Positions 1-8,063 are shown, numbered from the stretch's first letter. The stretch is 17,861 nt of DNA from Chloroflexota bacterium (GCA_003353825.1 PIVW01000060.1:1-17861), one strand, 5' to 3'. Made by a program: numbers and translations. The notes: generated by a model from the letters alone, not told the origin.

Positions 1-298
1 AAAACTGATCGTTTTCAAGGCACTCATCCCTATTTTTGTTCGATATTTGCCCTGTTGTGGGGTGAATTTGGTCACGAGTCTGCCACAAAGAGCTTTCTTC
101 AATTTTGGCGAAGGTATTGGGTTTGAGAGAGGATTAATGTATTTGTGATTTGGAACGTGGAACGTGTTGCGTATTGTCTGGAAGATTTGTTGACTGTCAT
201 TTAATGTAACTATTGGCGGCTCTACTGAAAGAAGGTCAATACATACAGCTACGGTTGAGATAATAACGAAAATGGTGGGGTTTTTGTACGCTTTTTTC
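1..298. other. No gene recognised
   Basis: This stretch lies downstream of the last operon gene. No reading frame on either strand has a credible start, ribosome binding site or family resemblance. Positions 291-298 are the left copy of the target duplication of the mobile element that follows. I see no clear terminator hairpin with a T run for the operon here. Confidence 0.5.
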
Positions 299-424
299 GT
301 ATCTTCTCAATAACTTGGGGGAACTAACCCGTCCACGAAGGTGGACGTTCGGCGTAGGTTCGTAGAACCCCACCCTCAGAGCCCGAATTCATTCGGCGAA
401 TGCCCCGGAATATTGAGAAGATAC
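299..424. mobile_element. MITE-like element, copy A (126 bp)
   Basis: The ends are a perfect 14-bp inverted repeat: GTATCTTCTCAATA at 299-312 and its reverse complement at 411-424. The pairing continues imperfectly inward (GGGG near 317 against CCCC near 404). Directly outside the element, CTTTTTTC occurs at both 291-298 and 425-432, as expected for an 8-bp target site duplication. Inside are two smaller palindromes: CGTCCAC/GTGGACG with a 4-base loop (330-347) and CATTC/GAATG with a 3-base loop (390-402). It has no coding capacity. A second copy, in the same orientation, lies at 10581-10693. Mobilisation in trans by a transposase encoded elsewhere is inferred; the family cannot be assigned from the ends alone. 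Confidence 0.85.
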
Positions 425-540
425 CTTTTTTCCGTGAAACACCATAATGTCCTTTACGATCTCTGTGCCCTCTACTGTACAAAAGACGGTATTTAGAGAT
501 ATACAATCTCGTTTCTATGAGGACAACTATGTCGAGCAAC

Positions 541-561
541 CAACACGCAACACGCAACACG
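541..561. repeat. Heptamer tandem repeat CAACACG x3
   Basis: Three perfect consecutive copies of the 7-base unit CAACACG end six bases before the stop codon of the short-chain dehydrogenase gene, so on the transcribed strand they would lie in its 3' untranslated RNA. The same heptamer is found at 13872-13885, again next to a gene's 3' end. No function is evident. Confidence 0.8.
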
Positions 562-566
562 CCCTC

Positions 567-1358
567 CTATCTCATCTCCTGACCCCCGGTCACATTGATC
601 GCCTGCCCGGTCATGTAACTAGATTGATCCGAGGCCAGGAAGACCAGGACATTAGCCACATCCTCGTAGGTGCAGCCACGCTTCATGGGGACCTGGTCGG
701 TGTATTTTTGGCGAACTTCCTCTTCAGTGATGCCCCATTTCTTGGCGTATTGGCTGTAGAGTGAGTCCACCCACAAGGGCGAATCGAGGAGGTTGCCGGG
801 GCAGATGGCGTTGACACGGATGCCATGTTCGGCTAGATCCAGGGCGATGCTCTGGGTGAGGCCAACGCCGCCGAACTTGGTAGCAGCGTAAGCTGAGTTC
901 TTGAAGCTACCCTTCTTGCCCGACTTAGAGTTGATCTGGATGATCACGCCACTGCCTTGCGGGATCATGGCCTTGGAGGCGTGTTTAGCTACAAGCATGT
1001 AGCCAAAGAGATTGACATTCATCACCGCCCGCCACTTCTCGGCAGGGAATTCCCAAATGGCCTCGGCGATGAGGATACCGGCATTGGAAACAACGATATC
1101 CAGCCGCCCGAACGCATCTACGGTCTGTTGCACCAGCGACTCAACGTCTGCTTCATCACTAATATCTACTTGAACGGCCAGAGTGCGTTGCCCTGTCTGC
1201 TCGGCGATGGTGGCGGCCGTCTGTCGCGCACCGTCGATATTCAGGTCGGCGATCACCACATCGCAACCTTCCTCGGCCAGACGTTGGCACAACGCCGCAC
1301 CCAGCCCCTGCGCCCCACCAGTGACGAGGGCGATTTTGTTTTCTAGTTGTTTACTCAT
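567..1358 (-). CDS. srlD: Short-chain dehydrogenase, sorbitol-6-phosphate 2-dehydrogenase-like
   Basis: A 263-residue classical SDR. The NAD(P)-binding motif TGGAQGLG is at residues 13-20, NNAG-type SNAG at 91-94, Asn116 in NVN, and the catalytic Ser144/Tyr157/Lys161 triad lies in INSKSG and YAATK. The stretch from QINSKSGKKGS through KFGGVGLTQS and ALDLAE to GNLL.SP, and the end TGQ.INVTGGQ, closely resemble E. coli SrlD and Klebsiella SorD, which oxidise D-glucitol 6-phosphate to fructose 6-phosphate with NAD. This family link is from memory of those sequences. The start is supported by AGGAG five bases upstream. It follows the SorE-like gene after a 124-base gap with a hairpin. That pairing matches L-sorbose operons and suggests this is the exit step to fructose 6-phosphate. 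A related polyol substrate is possible. Confidence 0.85.
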   Translation of the reverse strand: MSKQLENKIALVTGGAQGLGAALCQRLAEEGCDVVIADLNIDGARQTAATIAEQTGQRTLAVQVDISDEADVESLVQQTVDAFGRLDIVVSNAGILIAEAIWEFPAEKWRAVMNVNLFGYMLVAKHASKAMIPQGSGVIIQINSKSGKKGSFKNSAYAATKFGGVGLTQSIALDLAEHGIRVNAICPGNLLDSPLWVDSLYSQYAKKWGITEEEVRQKYTDQVPMKRGCTYEDVANVLVFLASDQSSYMTGQAINVTGGQEMR

Positions 1359-1409
1359 AATGGCTCCTGCACGTTTGATAGAACGAATGATACCGGTTGA
1401 ATTGAGATC

Positions 1410-1472
1410 AGAGATTGGAGATTAGGGATTTTCGTCTCGCAATTTTTTTCAATCTCTAATCAACCAATCTCT
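1410..1472 (-). other. Long imperfect hairpin in gene gap
   Basis: Arms at 1410-1430 and 1451-1472 (AGAGATTGG..ATTAGGGATT against its near reverse complement) form an approximately 20-bp stem with two small internal mismatches, around an AT-rich loop with a T run. It sits between the SorE-like stop and the SrlD-like start. It could tune the 3' end or processing of the polycistronic RNA. There is no U run after the stem on the transcribed strand, so a true terminator is doubtful. Confidence 0.5.
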
Positions 1473-1482
1473 ATATTATCTT

Positions 1483-3198
1483 TTACGGCAGCATCAACCT
1501 AAGAAACTCCGCCTCCGCCTCGACCGTCCATTCTCTCCCATCTTTGAGCTTGACATAAACGGTCGGGAGGGAATCCTTCAGGTCGGGTAAGGCTGTGAGA
1601 GGGAAGTCTTGAATCAGAGGGTAAATGACCACCTTGCCGGGAAATACCGTGTCTTTCACCGCTTGTAAGCCATTTTTGGCTGCTGATAATGAGCCAATCG
1701 CGGCTACAGAGCGGTTGGGAGAAAGCTCGCCCGCTTCCGCTTGATCGAGCATAAGGCGCAGGTCGTCGATAGTGGAAGCAGAGTGCCCGATCACACGCAC
1801 ATCCCGCAAAAAAGCGTCGCTGAGATCAAGGGTTGTCGTCGTGCCCCGGGCGACACCGGCGAAGACATTCATCACGCCCTCGTCTGCCAGCCAGTTGCCG
1901 GCATCGGCGATGACAAAGGGAACGGGCGCCAGGACAATGATATCGTCGAAACCACCCTCTTTGAAGGGAGCGATGCCCGCCTCGTAGCTCTCTTTCTCCA
2001 TGGGGTTCAGGCAGATAAATTCGAGGCCCTTCTCCCGGGCCTCTGCGCCGAAGGAGAGTTCAAGGTCATTGAGGCGGGATTCGCTGACGTCGGTGCAGAG
2101 GATGATGCTGGGCCCTTGGGCTTTCTGGATTGCGCGTTGCACGTGCATGCGGCCCATCGGACCGGCCGCACCCACAAACCAGGCTCGACCCGCCGGCTTG
2201 AGCGACGAGCGCACTGGTGTGTCAGTGTAGGCATGTGAGATCTCGGGACTGCTGCTGCCCACATACACCCAACGATTGTAATGAACCCGGCCGATATCCA
2301 CATTCACTTTGTCAGACAGGGGCTCATTCAGGACAAGGGCTACGACACCGAAATCAGCCAGATTAGGACTGACTGTTTCGATCAGGTTGACATCGGCGCC
2401 CAGCAATATGATATCGTCGATCTTATCGACGGGCGATTGGCTGACATCAGGCACCTCGATCACCTCGACGCCCAGATTTATTGCTTCGGCGCGTAGACTA
2501 TCGCCCAGGTAGTCGGGCACATCGGTGAGCAATAAGCGCCGGGGATGGGAAGCGGCTTCGAATCCGGCGTTGAGCGTGTAATCCCGGCTGTTATCAGCAA
2601 GGGTTCCGATGATCCAGGCCGCGCCGCCGGGCTGGATGATGGTGCGATATCGCAATTCGTAGGCAGCGGTCACACAGGCCCAAGGCTCGGTCAGCGCGCT
2701 TTCAGCATAGCCGGTGGTGGGTTTGACAGTCAGCAAGTAATTACCATCATCGCCATTGAGAATACGCTGATCGATGGTCGCATAGGTCGAGAGGCCCCCC
2801 TGGATCTCGTAACCATAGGCATAGCCTACGCCATCGACAAAGACATCGGCCTGAATGGTGAAGCGATCTCCGACCTGGTACTGATCTCGCAGGTTTTCGC
2901 CGACCGCGACCACCGTCATGGCGATTTCATGGCCCAGCACCACCGGGTCTTCCTTCATGTTGCGGTAAATGCGAGGATGTTCTTCGCCCAAGGTGATCAC
3001 CTTGATATCGGAAAAACAAAGGCCGATGGCGTCATGGCGGATCAGCAGGTCGTCAGGGCCGTAAGTCGGCATGGGAGCTTCGCTGGGTTGGGAATCATCT
3101 CCCAGGTTTTCGAGGCCGGCGCCATAGAGATGCCATTCGATAACCTTATCGGGGAGCGGCGCCTCTGCCTGCCTGAATGTAGTGAGTTTATCGGTCAT
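1483..3198 (-). CDS. Large zinc-type dehydrogenase, sorbose-1-phosphate reductase (SorE)-like
   Basis: A 571-residue medium-chain dehydrogenase. The N-terminal GroES-like part carries the likely catalytic zinc ligands Cys61 (CFSD), His90-Glu91 (LGHE) and Glu171 (TEPWACV). There is no structural-zinc four-cysteine lobe. Two nucleotide-fold-like segments follow: about residues 190-330, with a degenerate glycine motif, and about 338-530, with a good GAAGPMG motif at 343-349. GGFDDIIVLAPV (416-427) and PLTALPDLKD near the C-terminus recall Klebsiella SorE, which reduces L-sorbose 1-phosphate to D-glucitol 6-phosphate. SorE is about 410 residues, so this protein carries roughly 150 extra. AGGAG nine bases before the ATG supports the start and overlaps the stop of the PHP gene upstream. 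With the SrlD-like gene next, a sorbose-type two-step conversion is plausible. The exact substrate is not shown. Confidence 0.75.
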   Translation of the reverse strand: MTDKLTTFRQAEAPLPDKVIEWHLYGAGLENLGDDSQPSEAPMPTYGPDDLLIRHDAIGLCFSDIKVITLGEEHPRIYRNMKEDPVVLGHEIAMTVVAVGENLRDQYQVGDRFTIQADVFVDGVGYAYGYEIQGGLSTYATIDQRILNGDDGNYLLTVKPTTGYAESALTEPWACVTAAYELRYRTIIQPGGAAWIIGTLADNSRDYTLNAGFEAASHPRRLLLTDVPDYLGDSLRAEAINLGVEVIEVPDVSQSPVDKIDDIILLGADVNLIETVSPNLADFGVVALVLNEPLSDKVNVDIGRVHYNRWVYVGSSSPEISHAYTDTPVRSSLKPAGRAWFVGAAGPMGRMHVQRAIQKAQGPSIILCTDVSESRLNDLELSFGAEAREKGLEFICLNPMEKESYEAGIAPFKEGGFDDIIVLAPVPFVIADAGNWLADEGVMNVFAGVARGTTTTLDLSDAFLRDVRVIGHSASTIDDLRLMLDQAEAGELSPNRSVAAIGSLSAAKNGLQAVKDTVFPGKVVIYPLIQDFPLTALPDLKDSLPTVYVKLKDGREWTVEAEAEFLRLMLP

Positions 3199-3210
3199 GT
3201 TAAAATACTC

Positions 3211-4548
3211 CTAAGTTGTATGCAGGGTGGCAATGATCTGATCTGGTGTCATTGCCGATGAGAGGGTTTCGAGTAATGAGAGGCCAAGAGCTCCAGGTGG
3301 TGTGAGTTTGCCGACCAACGTGTAAAAGGTGTTACGTTCGGCGCGTGTGGGCAAGTGGGATTTGGTCCACTCGCTCTGATAGCCGAGTCTCTGCGAGCGT
3401 TGTAACTGGGTATGGCCATAAATGAAATATGCACCCTCGAGAAAGGCCTGGCGAATCGACGCCAACTCGGGTGCATCGAAGTCATCCACCAGCTTGTTGC
3501 CGAAACTGTTCATCTCAGTGCCGACGTTTAACGGCAGATCCAGCTTTTGGGCCAGCTCGACGACCTTGTATAGCTCCGCCACTTTGAGCGCTTTCACATC
3601 GGGATCGGCGATGTTCCAGTTGCGGTCTGGTACAATGTTCAGGGTGACAACTCCCTTGCCGATAAGCAGTGCCAGCAATTCCTCCATAGCCTTCTCGCCC
3701 GCTGTCGTGCCATCCAACCAGGCTGCGCAAGGCAACGCCCCACATGCCTGTATGAAGGTGTGAAATTCCTCGATGGTGGCGAAGGATTCCGGGCTGGGCT
3801 GCACGTAGCCCACGCCACCCCGCTTCATCAATTTGCTACGAATGCTGTTTTGGAAAGCGGGTGAGTCGGCCATCAGTGCTACGACGTCCTCCCTGTCCAT
3901 AGCCAGCTTGTCTGCCCAAAACGCCGCCGGATCAGCCACCGTGCGTCGAGCGGCTTCAACATAGGCTACAACCATGTGTCGCTCGGTGGCATTGCCCTTA
4001 GGTGTAAGGGGCAACACATCCTGCTCGTAGCCCAGCACCACCGGGTCGAGATAGGCGTTGACCCGATCTACCATACCGAGATTGCGGCGGCGTGCTCGCT
4101 CGCGCATGGCGTTGGCCAACTCGGCCACCGAGTCAGGCACGGCGCTGGAAGTGAAGCCGATGCCCATGTGATAAATCACGCCGGGTTCGCCTGGGGAATT
4201 GATGACGCGCGTTTCAAATTCTGGTATGTATGCTCGGGTCTCGATACCGGCGCTGCCCCGTAAGCCCACAAGGTCACAGCCGTCTAAGAACTCGTCGACC
4301 GCGTCCAGTACATCGAAATCGACGGTGCCCATGAGCTTGTAGCCTTGCTCTTTGCCCAGCCAGGCCAGCCCGGAAGGCGAATAGCCATAAGCATTATACG
4401 AGAAAAACGTATGACAGTGCATGTTGGCGACATCCCGCTCAGCCGATAACTCGATTTCGCCCTTAACCTGGAGTGATGCCAAATCTTGTATTGCCTGAGA
4501 TCGTACCTCAGCATCAAAATCATTTAATCGTACTTCTAATTCACTCAT
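3211..4548 (-). CDS. PHP-domain metal-dependent hydrolase-like protein
   Basis: I chose the ATG at 4548 (445 residues), which has AAGG about nine bases upstream. A TTG start at 4593 would add 15 residues but lacks support. The HxH motif (NMHCHTFFSYNAYG, His44 and His46) is PHP motif I, and Glu103 in GIETRA fits the metal-binding glutamate. Motif II, usually TDHD-like, reads GTVDFD (75-80), so the usual histidine is absent. His379 in YGHTQ may be a late ligand. PHP proteins are typically phosphoesterases or phosphatases acting at a di- or trinuclear metal site. In this operon, hydrolysis of a sugar phosphate or a lactone-like intermediate is an inference. The gene lies between the class II aldolase (69-base gap) and the SorE-like gene (12-base gap). 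At 445 residues it is longer than simple PHP phosphatases, with an extra middle segment. Confidence 0.7.
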   Translation of the reverse strand: MSELEVRLNDFDAEVRSQAIQDLASLQVKGEIELSAERDVANMHCHTFFSYNAYGYSPSGLAWLGKEQGYKLMGTVDFDVLDAVDEFLDGCDLVGLRGSAGIETRAYIPEFETRVINSPGEPGVIYHMGIGFTSSAVPDSVAELANAMRERARRRNLGMVDRVNAYLDPVVLGYEQDVLPLTPKGNATERHMVVAYVEAARRTVADPAAFWADKLAMDREDVVALMADSPAFQNSIRSKLMKRGGVGYVQPSPESFATIEEFHTFIQACGALPCAAWLDGTTAGEKAMEELLALLIGKGVVTLNIVPDRNWNIADPDVKALKVAELYKVVELAQKLDLPLNVGTEMNSFGNKLVDDFDAPELASIRQAFLEGAYFIYGHTQLQRSQRLGYQSEWTKSHLPTRAERNTFYTLVGKLTPPGALGLSLLETLSSAMTPDQIIATLHTT

Positions 4549-4617
4549 ATCACTCAACCTTGCCACCAGTGACCTGCCGCCTGCTCTTTGCAACCTGCCA
4601 CTGGCAATCAGTCCTTG

Positions 4618-5379
4618 CTACTTACTTCCGATAATTTTCTGCCGATAGTGCTCATCCGGCCGGGTGTAGATGCGTTCGACCGCCTCTTGCGTCATGAATT
4701 TTGGACCGCCTAGTGCGTAGGCGCCGAGGAGAATACGAGCTGCTTTCACCATCATAGCGGTGATGTTCTCGACCTGTTGGGCGCTGGGCGCCAGCACGAA
4801 TAAGCCATGGTTTTGCAAGTGCAGCACTTTAGGTAATTCACCATACTCGTCGATGTAGGTATCGATGCCCTCTCTGATCGCCCGCGCCAAAGGCAGGCCC
4901 GGATCGACATAAGGGATGAGCACAGGGGCCGGGCCACAGACCACGACCTCGTCTGGAAAGAGGCGCCCGCCAAAGGCCGCTTCGAAGCCCACAGAACAGG
5001 TGAGCATGTTAATTGCCGAGGGATGCGTGTGACCCACGAAGCTGACGCCCTGCAACGATAAGCAGGCAGCATGAACCGCCGTCTCTACAGAAGGATGAGC
5101 TGGATAGTTGGGATCGACTTTGGCATCAACTAGGGCCTGTTTGATTTCGGCATCGTCAAGGTCGGGTCCATCCAGCATCGCCTGAGTGCTGGCGAAACTG
5201 ACTTCAACAAAGCTGGATTCATCCACTGTACGCAACTGCGTGCCGCTGGCTTTGACCCAAAAGGACTTATCATCTATCTGTGCAGATGTATTCCCTTCGC
5301 TCAAAATTACGTAATCATTGGCTGGTTCGCCCAGACTTCTGGACATTTTTACAAGTTCGCTTAGAATCGATTGTTTCAT
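4618..5379 (-). CDS. Class II aldolase/adducin-family protein
   Basis: 253 residues, soluble. The family motifs are in order: SEGNTS (27-32) and KASG (43-46) for phosphate binding, HPSVET (95-100) with the likely catalytic Glu99, and zinc ligands His117 and His119 in GHTHPSAIN plus His191 in LQNHG. Family members (fuculose-, rhamnulose- and ribulose-phosphate aldolases/epimerases) cleave ketose 1-phosphates to dihydroxyacetone phosphate and an aldehyde, or epimerise pentulose phosphates. With an iron-type alcohol dehydrogenase gene immediately upstream in the operon, cleavage with reduction of the released aldehyde is a reasonable inference, as in rhamnose and fucose catabolism. The substrate cannot be read from the sequence. 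AAGG lies about ten bases before the ATG. A 213-base gap with a long heptamer array separates it from the dehydrogenase gene. Confidence 0.85.
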   Translation of the reverse strand: MKQSILSELVKMSRSLGEPANDYVILSEGNTSAQIDDKSFWVKASGTQLRTVDESSFVEVSFASTQAMLDGPDLDDAEIKQALVDAKVDPNYPAHPSVETAVHAACLSLQGVSFVGHTHPSAINMLTCSVGFEAAFGGRLFPDEVVVCGPAPVLIPYVDPGLPLARAIREGIDTYIDEYGELPKVLHLQNHGLFVLAPSAQQVENITAMMVKAARILLGAYALGGPKFMTQEAVERIYTRPDEHYRQKIIGSK

Positions 5380-5421
5380 GGTTTTTGGCCTTACTGTGGG
5401 GTGTGTGTTTTTATTTGTTGC

Positions 5422-5540
5422 GTGTTAAGTGTTAAGTGTTAAGTGTCAAGTGTTAAGTGTTAAGTGTCAAGTGTTAAGTGTTAAGTGTCAAGTGTTAAGT
5501 GTTAAGTGTCAAGTGTCAAGTGTTAAGTGTTAAGTGTTGA
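5422..5540. repeat. Heptamer tandem array, 17 units
   Basis: Seventeen consecutive 7-base units: twelve GTGTTAA, four GTGTCAA and, as the last unit, GTGTTGA. The C-variant recurs mostly every third unit (units 4, 7, 10, 13), giving a 21-base higher-order period, with an extra C-variant at unit 14. It fills most of the gap between the aldolase and iron-type dehydrogenase genes. No coding frame or protein-binding role is apparent. Confidence 0.95.
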
Positions 5541-5592
5541 CACTAGTTCATCGACAATGTTCCTGATCTCTGACCTCTGATCTCTAGCCGCC

Positions 5593-6750
5593 TCAACACG
5601 CCATCTCCAAAATCTCAACCAACTCCTCATCGCTCAACACAATTGGATTGCCTTTCATGCTGCTGGCGTTGCGGGCTTTTTGGATGAGATCGGGATAGTG
5701 GTCGGGTGTCAGGCCGTAGGAACGTAGTGGTGGGATGTTTAAGGTCTGGCTTAGTTCGGTCAGCCAGGCTGCTCCTTCCTCGGCTGTTGCATGTGGGCTG
5801 TCGGTGAGCAGGGCAGCGACTTGTTTGTAGCGTTCGAGGGCGGGATTGTCAGGTTCACGCTCTTGCATGGCCTGAACGTTGATCGTGGTGACATACGGCA
5901 GCAGTCTGGCGCAGATTCCACCATGCGGGCCACCCAGCATGCCGCCAAAGGGTCCGGCGAAGCCATGGACTGCACCCAGGCCGGCGTTGGCCAAGGCCAG
6001 ACCACCATAGAGGCTGGCCAGCGCCATGTCCTCGCGGGCGGCGGTATCGCTCGGGTCCTCATAGGCTCGGCGTAGGGAGCGGGCCACCCGTCTGATCCCT
6101 TGTACGCAGAGAGCATCGGTGACAGGGTTGGCTTTCCAGGAAACATAGGGTTCGATCACCTGCGTGAGGGCGTCGAGACCGGTTGTTGCCGTAACATCTG
6201 GCGGGACCGAATACGTTAATTCCGCATCCACCAGGGCGATAGACGGTAACATCAGGGGACTGCGAAGACTGACCTTGACCTGGTGTTGTGGTGAAGCCAG
6301 CACGGCATTGCGCGTGACCTCCGAGCCGGTGCCTGCTGTGGTAGGCACGGCAATGAATGGAACAGAGCGCTTGCCGATCGCTTGCCCCCTGCCGATCACC
6401 TCAAGATAATCGCGGGGATCGCCTGTGTTGGTGAGCATGGCAGCAATGGCTTTGCCTGTATCGATGACACTTCCCCCGCCGAAGGCAATGACGAGATCAC
6501 AACCCTCATGTCGTGCCAGCGCCGTTCCCTGTCGGGCGATATCGATAGTGGGCTCGGTTGAAACGCTAAAGGGGACTGATTCGACCCCGGCATCAGCCAG
6601 AGAAGAGAGGGTAGGTTGGGCTCGATTTTGTGATTTGCCAACCACAAGCAAGGCGCGCTCGCCGAGTTCTGCGGCCAGAGAGCCTAATTGTGCGGCGCTT
6701 CCGTCGCCAAAAATAATGCGAGTGGCTGTTGCGAATTCGAAGTTTATCAT
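5593..6750 (-). CDS. Iron-type (group III) alcohol dehydrogenase
   Basis: The ATG at 6750 (385 residues) is preferred: it has AGAAGAAAG just upstream and starts at the usual family N-terminus (FEFATATRIIFG). A longer frame to 6846 would run into the preceding UroD-like gene. GGGSVID (91-97) and PTTAGTGSE (136-144) bind NAD(P) phosphates. Metal ligands Asp193, His262 (AVHGFAG) and His276 (GGPHG) are present. The usual second ligand His, in DALTHA-type sequences, is Gln197 (DALTQVIE), a variant I believe occurs in a branch of the family. Relatives include lactaldehyde reductase (FucO), which reduces the aldehyde made by the fuculose/rhamnulose-phosphate aldolases. The neighbouring class II aldolase supports such a role, but oxidation of a polyol or hydroxy acid is also possible. 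Confidence 0.88.
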   Translation of the reverse strand: MINFEFATATRIIFGDGSAAQLGSLAAELGERALLVVGKSQNRAQPTLSSLADAGVESVPFSVSTEPTIDIARQGTALARHEGCDLVIAFGGGSVIDTGKAIAAMLTNTGDPRDYLEVIGRGQAIGKRSVPFIAVPTTAGTGSEVTRNAVLASPQHQVKVSLRSPLMLPSIALVDAELTYSVPPDVTATTGLDALTQVIEPYVSWKANPVTDALCVQGIRRVARSLRRAYEDPSDTAAREDMALASLYGGLALANAGLGAVHGFAGPFGGMLGGPHGGICARLLPYVTTINVQAMQEREPDNPALERYKQVAALLTDSPHATAEEGAAWLTELSQTLNIPPLRSYGLTPDHYPDLIQKARNASSMKGNPIVLSDEELVEILEMAC

Positions 6751-6799
6751 ATGCTTTCTTCTGGTGGCAGTCAATTGCGAAGTGACAGTTACCTCAGGT

Positions 6800-7897
6800 T
6801 CAATATACGCCGTGCTTGTTGACTGCGTTGATGAATGCCTCGACATTATCCATGGATACGTCGGATTGAATCATGTGGGCGGGCGAGCACATATAACCGC
6901 CACCTTTGCCAAGGATACGGATTTTCTCGGCTACATCTGCTTCGATTTCTTCTGCCGTGCCGTTAGGTAGGAGATGTTGTTGGTCGATCGCGCCCCAGAA
7001 AGCGATCTTGTCGCCCAGATTGGCCTTTAGCACATCAGGTTCGTGGCCGGGGACATTGGGCTGGACGGGATTGAACACATCCATGCCGATCTCAGCGAGG
7101 TCGTCGAGGATGGGGGAGACAGCACCATCGCTATGGTAACAGATGATCAGGTCGGGATTGCTGGCCTTGATCTCCTGCCATAACTCGGCATAACGGGGTT
7201 TGAATATCTGTCGCCACATGTCTGGCGAAATCATCATACCATTTTGGGCGCCGAAGTCATCCCCAAACCAGATGGCGTCTACACCGATCTCGGCCAGTTG
7301 CTTTCCGATACCGACGCTGAATGCTTTGACTTTGTCGATCAGTGCCTCAACGTAGGGTTCGCCTAGGGCCATATCCATCATGAACTTCTCCAGACCCACA
7401 TGGTGCCACGACATCTCGAACATGGTCAATTCCAGGTCGCCAATGATGAAATAATCATTTTTGTATTGCTCTGTGTATTTTTTGGCATCGTCAAAACGGC
7501 CTTCGGCATAGGGATCTGGGAAGTGATGATCTGTCACCTGTTTCACAGAAGATACGTTTTTCAGGGGCGGATCGACCACCTCCATGTAAATTGGTCCCTG
7601 GCGCATGATCATGCCGAACTCATTGACGATATAGCCCGTATCGGTTACAGGATGCTCGTAACCGCGGGGTAGACTGCCGCCGACAACCACGCAATCGCTG
7701 CCCATCGCCAGGCGTAGTTCATTGGCCGAAATGCGGTAGGTGAGATCTTCGAAGTATGAAGTGGTGTAGTGGAAACGAATGCCAAGCTTCTCTGCGAAAG
7801 CATCGCTGAGAGAGCGACATAGGTCGAATTGCAGTGGCACTCGGTCAGGTACACCACTGCGTTGCAAGGCAGTGAATACGCGTTCTCTAGAGTTCAT
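6800..7897 (-). CDS. UroD/MtaA-family protein A
   Basis: 365 residues with the uroporphyrinogen decarboxylase (URO-D) TIM-barrel pattern: start MNSRERVFTAL, PDRVPLQF (17-24), FGDDFGAQNG (211-220), CYHSDG (253-258) and GMDVFNPVQP (271-280), and a late His341. The RQAGRY signature of true haem-pathway decarboxylases is absent after PDRVP, so this is not HemE. The broader family includes MtaA/CmuA cobalamin-dependent methyltransferases and many uncharacterised members in carbohydrate clusters. His255 and the Asp pair 213-214 are candidate metal or substrate ligands (inference). No corrinoid-binding protein is encoded nearby. The start is supported by GGAG six bases upstream. It follows UroD-like B after a 166-base gap; their N-terminal and HSDG regions are alike, suggesting an old duplication. 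Confidence 0.85.
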   Translation of the reverse strand: MNSRERVFTALQRSGVPDRVPLQFDLCRSLSDAFAEKLGIRFHYTTSYFEDLTYRISANELRLAMGSDCVVVGGSLPRGYEHPVTDTGYIVNEFGMIMRQGPIYMEVVDPPLKNVSSVKQVTDHHFPDPYAEGRFDDAKKYTEQYKNDYFIIGDLELTMFEMSWHHVGLEKFMMDMALGEPYVEALIDKVKAFSVGIGKQLAEIGVDAIWFGDDFGAQNGMMISPDMWRQIFKPRYAELWQEIKASNPDLIICYHSDGAVSPILDDLAEIGMDVFNPVQPNVPGHEPDVLKANLGDKIAFWGAIDQQHLLPNGTAEEIEADVAEKIRILGKGGGYMCSPAHMIQSDVSMDNVEAFINAVNKHGVY

Positions 7898-8063
7898 GTT
7901 GGACTCCGGGGGCTGGTTCGGATGTTTTTTAGGAGCGAGGATTTTTTGGATTGAAGATTAGCTCAGGTTCGGCAAGATTGGGATCAGAGATCGAAGATTA
8001 TTGATTTTACGAACTTTTGGCGACCTATCTTGAATCATCAATCGTTAATCTTTACACAGGTAT

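Noticed and set aside
324..560. Minus-strand open frame of 78 residues
   Set aside because: It runs through the MITE-like element and the repeat; its sequence is explained by those structures and it has no convincing start site.
447..764. Plus-strand open frame of 105 residues
   Set aside because: It overlaps the 3' end of the short-chain dehydrogenase, includes the heptamer repeat, has low-complexity composition and resembles no family.
2545..3261. Plus-strand open frame of 238 residues opposite the SorE-like gene
   Set aside because: It is a shadow of the real gene on the other strand, which has clear motifs and a ribosome binding site.
3211..4593. Longer start (TTG at 4593) for the PHP protein
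   Set aside because: The ATG at 4548 has a ribosome binding site, and the added N-terminus has no family support.
5422..5540. CRISPR array
   Set aside because: Units are 7 bases with no spacers between them; it is a simple tandem repeat.
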